Part shown: piece after piece, positions 34,761 to 44,042 of the stretch | Layout of the letters: every line of letters begins with the position of its first letter | How positions within the stretch are numbered: the first letter of the stretch is position 1 | Made by a program: the position numbers and the translations under genes | Notes under the pieces: model-generated | Databases searched by the model: none | What the model was told of the DNA's origin: nothing | Seen by the model: only the letters and a program-made list of their open reading frames with translations | Source: Candidatus Hebobacterum abditum | Lineage (GTDB): Bacteria; Armatimonadota; Hebobacteria; Hebobacterales; Hebobacteraceae | NCBI GenBank assembly: GCA_029821875.1 | Contig: JALGXW010000012.1 | Span: forward strand, 62,001 to 126,000 | Direction of reading: 5' to 3' | DNA length: 64,000 bases

Positions 34761-34997
34761 TCAGGCGCTCAGCCAGGCCTTGATCTCCTCGACGTCGGGG
34801 ACGCGGCCGGCGACCTTTACATCGCCATCGATGGCCAGGGCGGGGGTGAACATGACGCCGAACTTGGCGATGTCGGCCGGCTTGTTCACCTTGATGAGCT
34901 CGATTTCAGCGCCGGCGGCCTCCGCGGCGGCCTTGGCGTTCTCCGCGGTTTGCTCGCACTTGGGACAGCCCGTGCCGAGAACTTGCACCTTCGTCAT
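34761..34997 (-). CDS. Small thioredoxin-fold redox protein (TM0996-like)
   Basis: 78 residues, cytoplasmic. Active site C11-P-K-C14 in LGTGCPKCEQTAENA and cis-proline in FTPALAIDGDVKVAGRVP are typical of the redox-active disulfide protein 2/TM0996 family. Such genes commonly accompany ArsR regulators and DUF318 permeases. The ATG at 34997 has AGGAGTGG about 7 nt upstream and is 14 nt after the permease stop. Confidence 0.9.
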   Translation of the reverse strand: MTKVQVLGTGCPKCEQTAENAKAAAEAAGAEIELIKVNKPADIAKFGVMFTPALAIDGDVKVAGRVPDVEEIKAWLSA

Positions 34998-35011
34998 CTC
35001 TAGCCACTCCT

Positions 35012-36184
35012 TTATGAGACTGCGCCGTAAGTCATCCCACTGACGGTGGCAAGGGCCACGACCAGTAGAGCATAGGCGGCTGTTTTCCGCGCGCCCAGCA
35101 CTCCCCCTATCACCAGGAGATTCGGCAGACTCAGCGACGGGCCTGCTAGCAGCAGTGCCAGCGCGGGCCCTTTGCCCATGCCCGCGCCCAGGAGGCCTTG
35201 CAGTATGGGAATCTCCGTCAGCGTAGCAAAGTACATCAGCGCGCCCGAGAAGGCGGCGAAGAGATTCGCCCACAGCGAGTTGCCGCCCACGAGGCGGGCA
35301 ATCCATTCCTCGGGGATGAGCGCCATGTGGCCGGGCCTGCCGAGCAGGAATCCAGCGACCAAGACGCCGCCGAACAGAAGGGGGAGGATCTGCCAGGCGA
35401 ACGTCCAGGTGGAAGAGGTCCACTCCTTCAGCTCCGGCCGGCGGAACCAGCTCACGAGCATGATAGCGAGGATGACAAGCAGCACCAGTGTGATCCACCA
35501 TTTCATCTGGTAGATGCTCGCCCACAGGCTCGGACTGGTCGCGGGCTTCCCCCAGTTGGCGAATACTAGGATGCCGACCATGACAGCGAAGTAGGCGGCG
35601 GTCTGCCAGAGGGGTCGAGCAGAAGCGTCTTCGGGGAGGTCGAAGCTGGCGGCCTCCGCGGCCTTGGCGCGCTCTTCGCGAAGGAACAGCACATGCATGC
35701 CAAGACCGATGAGAAAGGCAAAACAGATCGCTCCGATTGCGCGGGCGAGGCCGAGCTCGAAGCCCAGCACGCGGGCCGTGAGGATGATGGCGAGGACGTT
35801 GATGGCAGGGCCGGAGTAAAGGAAAGCCGTCGCCGGCCCGATTCCCGCTCCCCGTGTGTAGATGCCGGCGAATAGCGGCAGCACGGTGCAGGAGCACACC
35901 GCCAGGATTGTGCCCGACACAGAGGCGACGGAGTAGGACAGCACCTTGTTCGCTGTCGGGCCGAAGTACTTCATGACAGAGGCCTTGCTGACGAAGACGG
36001 CGATGGCGCCGGCGATGAAGAGGGCGGGAACCAGGCACAGGAGCACATGCTCTCGTGCGTACTCATGCAGCATTGCGAAGGCCTCTACGATGGCCGATTG
36101 GACGCGGACGCTGCCAAGGGGGAGGAAGTAGGCGGCGAGGAAGATGCCGAGGAGCAGGAGGAATTGACGGATTCTCGTCGGCAT
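35012..36184 (-). CDS. DUF318/ArsP-type permease
   Basis: 390 residues, about 8-10 membrane helices in two related halves separated by a cytoplasmic loop near 190-220. C97-S-C99 in LAVCSCTVLPLFAGIYTRG is the conserved CSC element of the family, and SGPAINVLAII and AGPSLSLPNLLVI are matching half-site loops. ArsP members export trivalent organoarsenicals; the actual substrate here (arsenical, antimonial or other thiophile) is inferred from the ArsR gene. The ATG is one base after the TAG of the Cys-rich small gene, so the two are tightly coupled. Confidence 0.88.
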   Translation of the reverse strand: MPTRIRQFLLLLGIFLAAYFLPLGSVRVQSAIVEAFAMLHEYAREHVLLCLVPALFIAGAIAVFVSKASVMKYFGPTANKVLSYSVASVSGTILAVCSCTVLPLFAGIYTRGAGIGPATAFLYSGPAINVLAIILTARVLGFELGLARAIGAICFAFLIGLGMHVLFLREERAKAAEAASFDLPEDASARPLWQTAAYFAVMVGILVFANWGKPATSPSLWASIYQMKWWITLVLLVILAIMLVSWFRRPELKEWTSSTWTFAWQILPLLFGGVLVAGFLLGRPGHMALIPEEWIARLVGGNSLWANLFAAFSGALMYFATLTEIPILQGLLGAGMGKGPALALLLAGPSLSLPNLLVIGGVLGARKTAAYALLVVALATVSGMTYGAVS

Positions 36185-36185
36185 C

Positions 36186-36497
36186 CTACGTGTTGTCTGC
36201 GGGTCCTCCGCAGGGCGGCGTGCTCTGACGGAGAGTCTCAGCCCATTGACGGACGAGAGCGAGCGTCTGTGCGGCATCCTGTGATGGCTTGTCCGGATTG
36301 CTAGTTGAATAGGCGAGCATCATGACAACACCGCGGAGCGCTGGCGGACACCACAACTGCCGCGGGTTGACGGACGCCATTCCCGATGGATGTAGATCGC
36401 CGGCAGAGTAGCAGCAGGTCGAGGTGGTGAGCCCCAGGGCGGAGCAGACTCCGTGAGCGGGGCAGCAGAAGACGGTGTTCGAAGGTTCCTGTGCCAT
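36186..36497 (-). CDS. Cys-rich small protein of the arsR operon
   Basis: 103 residues with seven cysteines: C11-C12, C18, C28-C29, C50 and C96 (FCCPAHGVC, STCCYSAGDL, QLWCPP). No signal peptide or domain is recognised. It starts 5 nt after the arsR stop, with AAGG about 10 nt before the ATG, and its TAG is one base before the permease ATG. This placement argues strongly that it is translated. It is a candidate metalloid-binding chaperone for the permease; function is inference only. Confidence 0.65.
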   Translation of the reverse strand: MAQEPSNTVFCCPAHGVCSALGLTTSTCCYSAGDLHPSGMASVNPRQLWCPPALRGVVMMLAYSTSNPDKPSQDAAQTLALVRQWAETLRQSTPPCGGPADNT

Positions 36498-36502
36498 GGT
36501 GA

Positions 36503-36829
36503 CTATACCTTAAGAGCGATGTGTCCGGCGTTGGCGAGTTGGTCCGCAAGAACGGCGCGCATCTGGTCGATCATGTCGAAGATCCGCCGGTCGCGGACGC
36601 GGTAGTAGACGGCGTGTCCATCGCGACGGGTCTCGACAAGGCCGACCTGCCGCAGAGATGCGAGGAGCTGCGACAGGTTCGCCTCCGTCACTCCCACCTG
36701 TGGGGCGAGTCGACAGACACACTCTTCGCCATCTCGGAGGAGATCGATGACTCTCATCCGCTTGGGGTGTCCCAGCGCCTTGAAGACGGCAGCGTGGAGT
36801 TCATAGACCCTATCGTCGGATAGCCGCAT
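36503..36829 (-). CDS. arsR: ArsR-family metalloid-responsive repressor
   Basis: 108 residues. A winged helix has its recognition helix around TEANLSQLLASLRQVGLVE and its wing at RRDGHAVYYRV. C37-V-C39 within EECVCRLAP matches the CVC alpha-3 site that binds As(III)/Sb(III) in classic ArsR. The ATG at 36829 has AGGAG 8 nt upstream; upstream in-frame codons are discarded. The operator is probably the palindrome at 36860-36870 over its own -10 box, so the protein should repress its operon until a thiophilic metalloid binds. Confidence 0.9.
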   Translation of the reverse strand: MRLSDDRVYELHAAVFKALGHPKRMRVIDLLRDGEECVCRLAPQVGVTEANLSQLLASLRQVGLVETRRDGHAVYYRVRDRRIFDMIDQMRAVLADQLANAGHIALKV

Positions 36830-36859
36830 GGAAGCGCTCCTACAAATCCGCAATTCTTT

Positions 36860-36891
36860 GCATATTATGCTCAACCTGTCAGATCTGTCAA
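36860..36891 (-). promoter_or_regulatory. arsR promoter with overlapping palindrome
   Basis: Read on the minus strand: TTGACA (36891-36886), an 18-bp spacer and TAATAT (36867-36862). The perfect 11-bp palindrome GCATATTATGC (36860-36870) covers the -10 box and is the likely ArsR operator. Confidence 0.65.
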
Positions 36892-37066
36892 GAGGCGGGG
36901 CCATTCGCGCGCGAGTCGCTGAGGAGGTGCTGAGACAGAGGCCGCGCAGACTGCCCGCCTGGGAACACGGCATGGTCCAGCAGGGTCACGGGACGAGACA
37001 TCTGCTGATCAGAACTCCAGGGGTGCAGCACGTGTCCAATAAGACAGCACAGTCAGAAGGGGGAGG

Positions 37067-38131
37067 ATGATGCGGTGGTTGACCGGCGTTGCGGCATGCC
37101 TTCTCGTGGCCGTAGCTGTTAGCGCGGGGTGTCAGGTCGGCCCAGAAATGTCTTCGCGGCCCGTCGACGCAGCAGGCGGAACGCCGATGGCGCCGGGAGT
37201 GACGCTCGAGAACTACCCGCGCGTGACTGGCTCAACGTCGACGCGTCCGCTGGGGAAGCTCATCATGGGGCGGGCGATCTCGCCTGAAGCAGAGCTCTTC
37301 ACGCTCGGCATGGGCCTTGGGCTCATGGTGGACGTCGGACCGGTTGTGGGCTTTCCCTTGGGGTACCGCGGACTCGATCGGGACCAGTTGATGCGGTCTG
37401 AATCGCTCACCGTACACGAGGGCACGCATCAGTCATACCTACGCCTGCTCGGGCTCCCGCTGAGCGAGGAGGAGACCGAGCCGGAGAAGCGGCGCGCCGA
37501 TCTGGCCCTGATCGCCCGGGCGCCTTCTGAGGACGAGCTCGCGGCGGCGGAGGAACTGGAGCTCGAGTTCGACGTACGGCCGGTCGCGCGGGACGCGTTC
37601 GTGTTCATTGTCAACACCCAGAACCCCGTGCAGTCGCTCAGTGTTGAGCAGCTTCGATCGATCTTCAAGGGGGAAACCACGAAGTGGTCTGAGGTAGGCG
37701 GGGACGAGGAACCGATTGAGGCGTTCACGAGAGACCGCAATTCGGGGAGCGAGGAGTTGATGCGGGAACTCGTGATGAACGGGGAGGACACTATCCGCGC
37801 ACCCGAGTCTGTACTCATGGGGATGATGGGACCTGTGGACACAGTCGCGCAGAAGCCGAACGCGATCGCGTATTCCGTCTACTACTATGAGGAGTTCATG
37901 CGGCCGAACCTCAACAACCGCCTCCTGGCCGTCGAAGGCATAGCGCCCAGCGCGGATACGATCGCGAGCGGGGACTATCCGTTGGCAACGGAGGTGTTCG
38001 TAGTCTCGCGGAAAGATCTCGACGCGGAGAGCCCGGCGGCGCGGCTGCGGGACTGGCTGCTGACAGAAGATGGCCAGAAGCTCGTGGCGGACAGTGGGTA
38101 CGTGCCGATTGTGCCAATCTCAGACAGCTGA
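37067..38131 (+). CDS. PstS-like phosphate-binding lipoprotein
   Basis: 354 residues. A lipobox VSAGC near residue 21 predicts a lipoprotein. Residues about 170-350 match the PBP-like phosphate-binding domain: VARDAFVFIVNTQNPV, LSVEQLRSIFKGETTKW, FTRDRNSGSEELMRELVM and the ending LLTEDGQKLVADSGYVPI. The N-terminal lobe is shorter and divergent. No pstCAB genes follow, so it may be an orphan phosphate sensor or scavenger. The ATG lies directly after GGGGGAGG; the ATG at 37070 is as good. Confidence 0.8.
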   Translation: MMRWLTGVAACLLVAVAVSAGCQVGPEMSSRPVDAAGGTPMAPGVTLENYPRVTGSTSTRPLGKLIMGRAISPEAELFTLGMGLGLMVDVGPVVGFPLGYRGLDRDQLMRSESLTVHEGTHQSYLRLLGLPLSEEETEPEKRRADLALIARAPSEDELAAAEELELEFDVRPVARDAFVFIVNTQNPVQSLSVEQLRSIFKGETTKWSEVGGDEEPIEAFTRDRNSGSEELMRELVMNGEDTIRAPESVLMGMMGPVDTVAQKPNAIAYSVYYYEEFMRPNLNNRLLAVEGIAPSADTIASGDYPLATEVFVVSRKDLDAESPAARLRDWLLTEDGQKLVADSGYVPIVPISDS

Positions 38132-38140
38132 GAGAGCCAC

Positions 38141-38878
38141 CTAGTACCGTCCCGTTCGCAGGGCGACGGCGAACTCGCGCGGCAGCTCCGTTGCCTCGAT
38201 GCCCGCGGCGGCCGCCTCGAAGTCATATGGCACCCGCGGGAACTCCACTCGCACACTCTCTCCCAGCTCGATCAACGCGTAGCACACGCGGGTTTCGCCG
38301 TGGCGGGGCCGGCCGGCGGTGCCGGAGTTGACGACGTGGACGTCACCCACACGGCGATGGTAGGGGAGGTGGGTATGGCCGCAGAGGAGGAGGTCCGCTT
38401 CGATTCCTTCCAACATATGGGATAGGCTCCGTTCGGGGCGATCCTCATACAGGTACTCGTTGATCTTCCGCGGGCTACCGTGCACGCACAGCACGCGCCA
38501 GCCGGCGAGCTCAAAGCGCAGTTCCCTCGGCAGGCCCCGCAGCCAGGCCTTGTTCTCGGGCGTCACAGCGGCTTGCGTCCAGCGGAGCGAGCGGTCACCT
38601 CGCTCGATGTCTCCGGGGTCTGTATAGGCACAGCCGCACTCGTCCCGATCGAAGCCGACGCCATCGTCGTAGTTGCCGGCCACGGTCGGGATGCTCTCCG
38701 ATCTGATGCGCTCGATGACTTCATTGGGGAACGCGCCATAGCCGACCAAGTCCCCCAGACAGAGAGTCTGGTCGGCCGAGCGTGCAGCTGCGTCCGCCAG
38801 AAGGGCGTCCAGCGCGTGCTTGTTGCCATGGATGTCCGAGAAGGCGGCGATGCGCACCTCCGGCCTCCCATCAGACAA
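38141..38878 (-). CDS. YfcE/MJ0936-type metallophosphoesterase
   Basis: 245 residues. The calcineurin-fold motifs appear in order: D-x-H in SDIHGN (about 14-19), GDLVGYG, GNYD, CVHGSP and GHTHLPY. These bind two metals and hydrolyse phosphodiesters or monophosphates. The family includes phosphodiesterases and nucleotide phosphatases; the substrate here is unknown. A C-terminal extension of about 60 residues follows. It is convergent with the PstS-like gene, with a 9-bp gap. Confidence 0.88.
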   Translation of the reverse strand: MSDGRPEVRIAAFSDIHGNKHALDALLADAAARSADQTLCLGDLVGYGAFPNEVIERIRSESIPTVAGNYDDGVGFDRDECGCAYTDPGDIERGDRSLRWTQAAVTPENKAWLRGLPRELRFELAGWRVLCVHGSPRKINEYLYEDRPERSLSHMLEGIEADLLLCGHTHLPYHRRVGDVHVVNSGTAGRPRHGETRVCYALIELGESVRVEFPRVPYDFEAAAAGIEATELPREFAVALRTGRY

Positions 38879-39284
38879 TCATGAGTCAGGCTGAAGCCCC
38901 ACCGTGGGCCGTCGACAAGCCCCTGTATGCGCCAACTGACACCGCCAGACCTGTCAGACTCCCGCGCAATATCAGTGCCCCGGTGTGACTGATCCCCTCT
39001 CGTCCCCGGCACGCTGCTCGGGCCAGAGGCGCCGGGCCACATCGTTGTCGGAGAGCCGCCCCGTGTTGGCTGGCACGGAGGGGGGAGAGGGGTGCCGCCC
39101 CATCGCATGCGACCGTTGTTCTAGGAGAAGGTAAGACAGAGTGGGTGCCGAAAACCCGGGTGAGCAGAGGCCGCCGCGGAATTGACTTGGCGAGGGCGGC
39201 CGTGCTAGGATCGCGCCTGTAGAGGGGAGAAACAGGCTGTACGAGCCTCGGCCATTGAGGAGCCGGCGCGGGAGGAGACGGGAC
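38879..39284. other. 406-bp divergent intergenic region
   Basis: It separates the phosphoesterase gene from the ABC/M28-like operon. It contains the operon promoter at 39182-39211 and an inverted repeat CTGACA-N10-TGTCAG near 38936-38957. I see no small gene or recognised riboswitch in the rest. Confidence 0.5.
39182..39211 (+). promoter_or_regulatory. Promoter of the ABC/OPT/PqqD operon
   Basis: TTGACT (39182-39187), an 18-bp spacer and TAGGAT (39206-39211). Transcription would start near 39218, about 67 nt before the first ATG. Confidence 0.6.
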
Positions 39285-42200
39285 ATGAGACCAGGGCTCC
39301 GGCGCGGCGTGCGCCGCGGGTTGATTCTGCTTGTCGTGCTGTGCCTGGCATCGACAGTGCTGGCCGCGTTTCCAGCCTTCGGTGCCTTAGGCAAGAAGGA
39401 GCCAACTGCCGAGCAGACGGAGTGGTGGGGGAAGTTCTCGAACGAGGTGAAGATCGAGAACCTCGAGGACGATGTCCGTGCTCTCAGCAGCTTCAGTCCG
39501 CGCCTGGCCGGCTATCCGGGGGCCACGAAGGCGGCCGACTACATCGTCCAGCGCCTGCAGGAACTCGGGCTCGAGGATGCGAGCGAGGGCGGCGACGATC
39601 CCAAGCTTCCCTATCGGGAGGCCTACCTGGTCACCGTTCCCGTCGTCCAGGGACAGTCCACGCTTGAGGTCCTGTCCGATGACGGGGTCGTCGCGGAATA
39701 CCGCATTTACCCCCTCTGGCCGAACCTAGTCAGGACCTCTCAGCTCCCGGAGGGCGGCCAAGAGTATCGGATGATCGATGGGGGTGATGGCCGGCTCGCC
39801 ACCTTCAATGGCAAGGAGATGGCCGGCACGGCCGTCCTCATGGATTTCAACTGCGGCAGCGACTGGCTGAACGCGCCGCGGCTCGGAGCGAAGGCACTGG
39901 TCTTCGTCGAGCCGGAGGCGACGACGCGAGGCGAGGCCGAGGCCAAGTTTCTTCGCATCCCGATCAACATCCCACGGTTCTGGATCGGACGAAGCGACGC
40001 CTATCACCTGAAGGCCCTCCTCAGGGCTCGGCCGGAGGTGCAAGTCCGCCTCAACTGCCGCATGTCCTGGGAGGCCAAGCAGGCGTGGAACATCGTGGCT
40101 GAGATTCCGGGGACTGACCCCGAGCTCAGCAAGCAGACGATCTACCTGACCGCCTACTACGACGCGATGTCGATTGTCCCTGAGCTTGCCCCGGGCGCCG
40201 AGAGCGCTTCCGGGGCAGCAAGTTTGCTCGAGATCACGCGAATTCTCAAGATGTATCCTCCGAAGCGTACGGTGCGGGTGATCTTCAACGGGGCGCACTT
40301 CCTCGGGCTGGCCGGAGTCCGCAACTGGGTCGCGACCCATCTCGATGAGCTGGTCGACGGCGTCCCGGTGGAGAAGGACGCCAAGTTCCTGTGGCTCATC
40401 CCCTACAAGAAGACGGTGAGGGAGAAGCTCAACATCAACCTCTTCCTGGCCTTCGACCTATCCACACAGAGCCAGCGGGTGGGGGTGTTCTACAAGGGGA
40501 TGTTCTACGATCAGCGTGAGGACACCGATATCAGCCGTAAGTTCTCCGACTTCGGCCGGACGCTGCGAGAGAACGCAGCCCTCATGGGCGACTGGGGGAC
40601 GACCGCCGGCTTCGGCTGGGACGCCGCCGCTCAGTTTGCAGACGCCATCAACCCGATCTACGGCAAGCCGTGGCGGACCTTCATATTCGGCAAGGTCGCG
40701 CTCGACAACGAGCCGATCACCCTCGGCGGCGGGCGAGGCGCCGGCTTCGTGACGACCGACGACGCGCGGCACCTTGTGGACACGCCCTTCGACACCGTCG
40801 AGCACGTGAACTTCCGCAACCTGTACGAGCAGACGGCGTTCCTCGCGGCATCGATGTGGGACATCGTCACCGACGAGAAGATGCCCGTGGACAAGGAGCC
40901 GAGCTTCGACCGAATGAGTGTCTCAGGGGGTTTTGCGGAGCTCTCGGTCAGAGCCTTGGCGCACGATCCGAGGAAGAGCGTGGTGGCGAGGGAGCCGATC
41001 GAGGGCACCATGGTGGTGGCCCGGATGTCGGAGTCGACCCTGATGGGGACGCGGGGCGACCTGGTCGAGATCATCGATCCGGAAAACGGCCGGGTCCACT
41101 TCTGGGGATACCCGACGATCAACGCTTACGGATGGCGCAAGCCCACTTACATCGAAGCCTACCACACCGATCCCGACACCGGGCACATCGACCACGCGCC
41201 CGACCGGGGGCCGCAGGGGAACCGGCAGTACCCCCGGGATCCCACCGAGTTCTTCATCACTTCGGGGAAGAAGGAATTCACGATCGTCATCTTCGAGTGC
41301 GTCCCCCTCGCGCTGTTTGACCTGGTTGACCCGCAGAGCTTGACGACGCTCCGGTACATCAGGGTGTACGGCGGGCTCACGGACGCGGAGCCGCGACGCT
41401 ACGGGTACACGGTGCCGCATCCGGAGCCCTGGCGCGGCCACGTGGAGGACGTGGCGCTCGTGTTTGCAGAGAAGCCAGAGGAGACTGAGAAGCCGGAGCA
41501 GGCGAGGCGCGGCGTGCGCGTGAAGGTGATGATGGGCCTCGGTCCGGGGTCCGTGCGGATGCTGCTGCTCAACGCCAAAACGATCGACAAGGAGAACCCG
41601 AGCGGCCTCGGCTATGAGGCCTATGAGCCGCAGACCATCCCGCATACCCCTCTGCGCGTTACAGAGGACATGTGGCAGCTCGATCAAGTCCGGATGGAGA
41701 AGCTCGAGGGATTCCGCATCGTTAACCAGATTGTCTGGGACCTGCACAAGACAGCGGGCGGACTCCTGGAAGAGGCGCGGGAGGCCCTCGCCAACAAGGA
41801 CTACGAGCTTGCCGACGCAAAGGCACGGGCCGCTTGGGGCTACGAGGCGCGTGCCTATCCGGCCGTGCTGGCCACGATGAACGATGTCGTGAAGGGCGTC
41901 CTCTTCTACTTGGCCCTGATGCTCCCGTTCGCGTTCTTCACGGAGCGACTGCTATTCGCCTTCCCCAATCTCCGCAGCCAGATCATGGGCTTCGTGGGGA
42001 TCTTCGGCGCGATCTGTCTTGTGTTCTCGTTCATTCACCCCGCCTTCGAGATCACGAACACCCCGTGGATCGTGCCCCTCGCGTTCATCATGGTCGCTTT
42101 GAGCGTGCTTGTGATCACATTGGTGGTGATGAAGTTCGAGTCACAGCTCAAAGCCCTCCAGATGAAGATGTCCGGGGTGCACCGGGCCGACATCGGCCGC

Positions 42201-44000
42201 ATGAGTGTGGCCGCGGCGGCCTTCTCGCTCGGCATCAGCAACATGCGCAAGCGCCGCGCGCGCACCGTCTTCACATGTCTGACCTTGGTCCTGCTCACCT
42301 TCACGGTCCTTTCCTTCACGTCTGTGAAGACGGCCACGCGGTACAACGAGCGAAGGGCGAGGGGGACGCCCACTTACTACGGCCTGCTCGTGCGCAACGC
42401 CATGTGGCAGCCGCTGGAGGAGTCGGCCTATCGGGTCCTGAACGACGAGTTCGGACGGGACCGGGCAGTGGCCCCACGGGCGTGGTTCTTCACGTCGAAG
42501 ACGGAAGAGCAGTCGTTCATCCAGGTCAGCACAGACGCAAGCGACGCGACCTACGACGCAAGGGCGGTCACCGGACTGAGCCCAGCAGAGCCAGACGTAA
42601 CCGGCATCGACAAGGCGCTGGTCGCCGGGCGGTGGTTCCGGCCGGGAGACGTCCATGCGGCGATCATCCCCACCCGGATGGCCGAGGCCTTTCGCATCGG
42701 CCGGGAAGACGTCGGCAAGGTCAAGATCTTCCTCGGCGGCGTGCCCTACGACCTGATTGGGATTATCAGCGCGAGCCGGGCGAAGAGACGAGTCGACCTC
42801 GACCAGGAGCCGCTTACGCCCGTGGACTGGATACAGATGCAGCGCATGGCGCGGCAAGGCGGCGGGCAGCAAGCCTCGCAGCAAGGCCAGCAGTCCGGTT
42901 TCCAGGAGTACCTCCACCTCTCGCCGGACCAGACGGTCTTCGTGCCATTCGATACGGCGCTCAATCTCGGGGCAGAAGTCGAGTCCGTGGCGGTGAGCTT
43001 CGTGACGCCAGAGGAGGTGACGAGCACGCTCCTGGGGCTCATGCCGAGGCTTGGGTTCAATCTCTATGCTGGGACGAAGAACAAGGACACTGGTGAGGGC
43101 GAAATCCGGAAGTGGAGCGCAATCGGCCGCACCTCCATCATCGGCATGCGGGATGTGTTCATCCCGATCTTGATCGCGGCACTGATCGTTCTAAACACCA
43201 TGCTTGGCGCGGTGTACGAGCGGGTGAAGGAGATTCACATCTTCAGCTCGATCGGGCTCGCGCCGGGCCACATCGCCATGCTGTTCATGGCTGAGTCGTT
43301 CGTGTATGCCATTCTGGGGGCCATCTTCGGATATCTCATCGGCCAGGGGATGGCCAAGGTCATAACCGTCTTCAACATCCTGCCTGGACTCTATCTGAAC
43401 TACTCCTCGGTGGCCGCCGTGGCCTCTACGGCCGTCGTCATTGGCGTGGTTCTGCTGTCGACGCTCTATCCTGCTCGCAAGGCCTCCGAAGTGGCGACCC
43501 CGGCCATCGAGCGGAGCTGGCAGCTGCCGGAGCCAGAGGGCGACAAGTGGGATATCCCCCTGCCGTTCGCGGTTACCGGCGAGCAGGCGACGGCGCTCAC
43601 CAGGTTCATGATGGAGTGGTTCGAGGCCTACGAAGAGTACTCCATCGGCGACTTCGTCACACAGGATGTTTCGAGTCGGGAGGAGCAGACGGAGTACGGC
43701 ACGACCTATGTCATAGAGCTTATGGCCTGGGTCGCGCCCTTTGACCTCGGGGTCAGCCAGAAGGTGCAGTTGCGGACGATCCCGACGGACATGGAAGACG
43801 TCTTCGAGATTCGCCTGGAGCTCGAGCGCGTGAGCGGCGATGTATCCTCCTGGCGGCGTGTGAACCGCCGCTTCCTGAACACCCTGCGCAAGCAGTTCCT
43901 CATCTGGCGTACGCTGCGGGCCGAAGAGCGGGATAGGTATCTGGGCTTGACGACCGCAGCGGAGCCGTCGGTGGGGGGAGCTCCGGCGGGAGGTTCGTAG
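39285..44000 (+). CDS. M28 peptidase-like ectodomain fused to FtsX-type ABC permease
   Basis: 1571 residues from an ATG with GGGAGGAG 7 nt upstream. A signal anchor (about 8-30) is followed by an M28/PA-like region (about 50-480). The metal and catalytic residues of M28 are replaced: H-x-D is Y291-Y-D293, GANDNASG is GAESASG (304-310), and the Glu-Glu pair is A337-H338. A linker region (480-860) leads to three helices (about 870-955), then an FtsX/MacB unit: TM1 about 996-1015, a periplasmic domain to 1285, three helices to about 1392, then a 180-residue cytoplasmic tail. It is probably the permease for the ATPase at 48143, with the dead peptidase fold acting as a substrate binder. Confidence 0.85.
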   Translation: MRPGLRRGVRRGLILLVVLCLASTVLAAFPAFGALGKKEPTAEQTEWWGKFSNEVKIENLEDDVRALSSFSPRLAGYPGATKAADYIVQRLQELGLEDASEGGDDPKLPYREAYLVTVPVVQGQSTLEVLSDDGVVAEYRIYPLWPNLVRTSQLPEGGQEYRMIDGGDGRLATFNGKEMAGTAVLMDFNCGSDWLNAPRLGAKALVFVEPEATTRGEAEAKFLRIPINIPRFWIGRSDAYHLKALLRARPEVQVRLNCRMSWEAKQAWNIVAEIPGTDPELSKQTIYLTAYYDAMSIVPELAPGAESASGAASLLEITRILKMYPPKRTVRVIFNGAHFLGLAGVRNWVATHLDELVDGVPVEKDAKFLWLIPYKKTVREKLNINLFLAFDLSTQSQRVGVFYKGMFYDQREDTDISRKFSDFGRTLRENAALMGDWGTTAGFGWDAAAQFADAINPIYGKPWRTFIFGKVALDNEPITLGGGRGAGFVTTDDARHLVDTPFDTVEHVNFRNLYEQTAFLAASMWDIVTDEKMPVDKEPSFDRMSVSGGFAELSVRALAHDPRKSVVAREPIEGTMVVARMSESTLMGTRGDLVEIIDPENGRVHFWGYPTINAYGWRKPTYIEAYHTDPDTGHIDHAPDRGPQGNRQYPRDPTEFFITSGKKEFTIVIFECVPLALFDLVDPQSLTTLRYIRVYGGLTDAEPRRYGYTVPHPEPWRGHVEDVALVFAEKPEETEKPEQARRGVRVKVMMGLGPGSVRMLLLNAKTIDKENPSGLGYEAYEPQTIPHTPLRVTEDMWQLDQVRMEKLEGFRIVNQIVWDLHKTAGGLLEEAREALANKDYELADAKARAAWGYEARAYPAVLATMNDVVKGVLFYLALMLPFAFFTERLLFAFPNLRSQIMGFVGIFGAICLVFSFIHPAFEITNTPWIVPLAFIMVALSVLVITLVVMKFESQLKALQMKMSGVHRADIGRMSVAAAAFSLGISNMRKRRARTVFTCLTLVLLTFTVLSFTSVKTATRYNERRARGTPTYYGLLVRNAMWQPLEESAYRVLNDEFGRDRAVAPRAWFFTSKTEEQSFIQVSTDASDATYDARAVTGLSPAEPDVTGIDKALVAGRWFRPGDVHAAIIPTRMAEAFRIGREDVGKVKIFLGGVPYDLIGIISASRAKRRVDLDQEPLTPVDWIQMQRMARQGGGQQASQQGQQSGFQEYLHLSPDQTVFVPFDTALNLGAEVESVAVSFVTPEEVTSTLLGLMPRLGFNLYAGTKNKDTGEGEIRKWSAIGRTSIIGMRDVFIPILIAALIVLNTMLGAVYERVKEIHIFSSIGLAPGHIAMLFMAESFVYAILGAIFGYLIGQGMAKVITVFNILPGLYLNYSSVAAVASTAVVIGVVLLSTLYPARKASEVATPAIERSWQLPEPEGDKWDIPLPFAVTGEQATALTRFMMEWFEAYEEYSIGDFVTQDVSSREEQTEYGTTYVIELMAWVAPFDLGVSQKVQLRTIPTDMEDVFEIRLELERVSGDVSSWRRVNRRFLNTLRKQFLIWRTLRAEERDRYLGLTTAAEPSVGGAPAGGS

Positions 44001-44042
44001 AGTCAGCCGATGTGCCCCAAACTGTGGCTGGAGAGGTGACCG

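Noticed and set aside
39590-40760. Active M28 zinc aminopeptidase
   Set aside because: The metal-binding His, Asp and the catalytic Glu pair are replaced, so peptidase activity is not supported.
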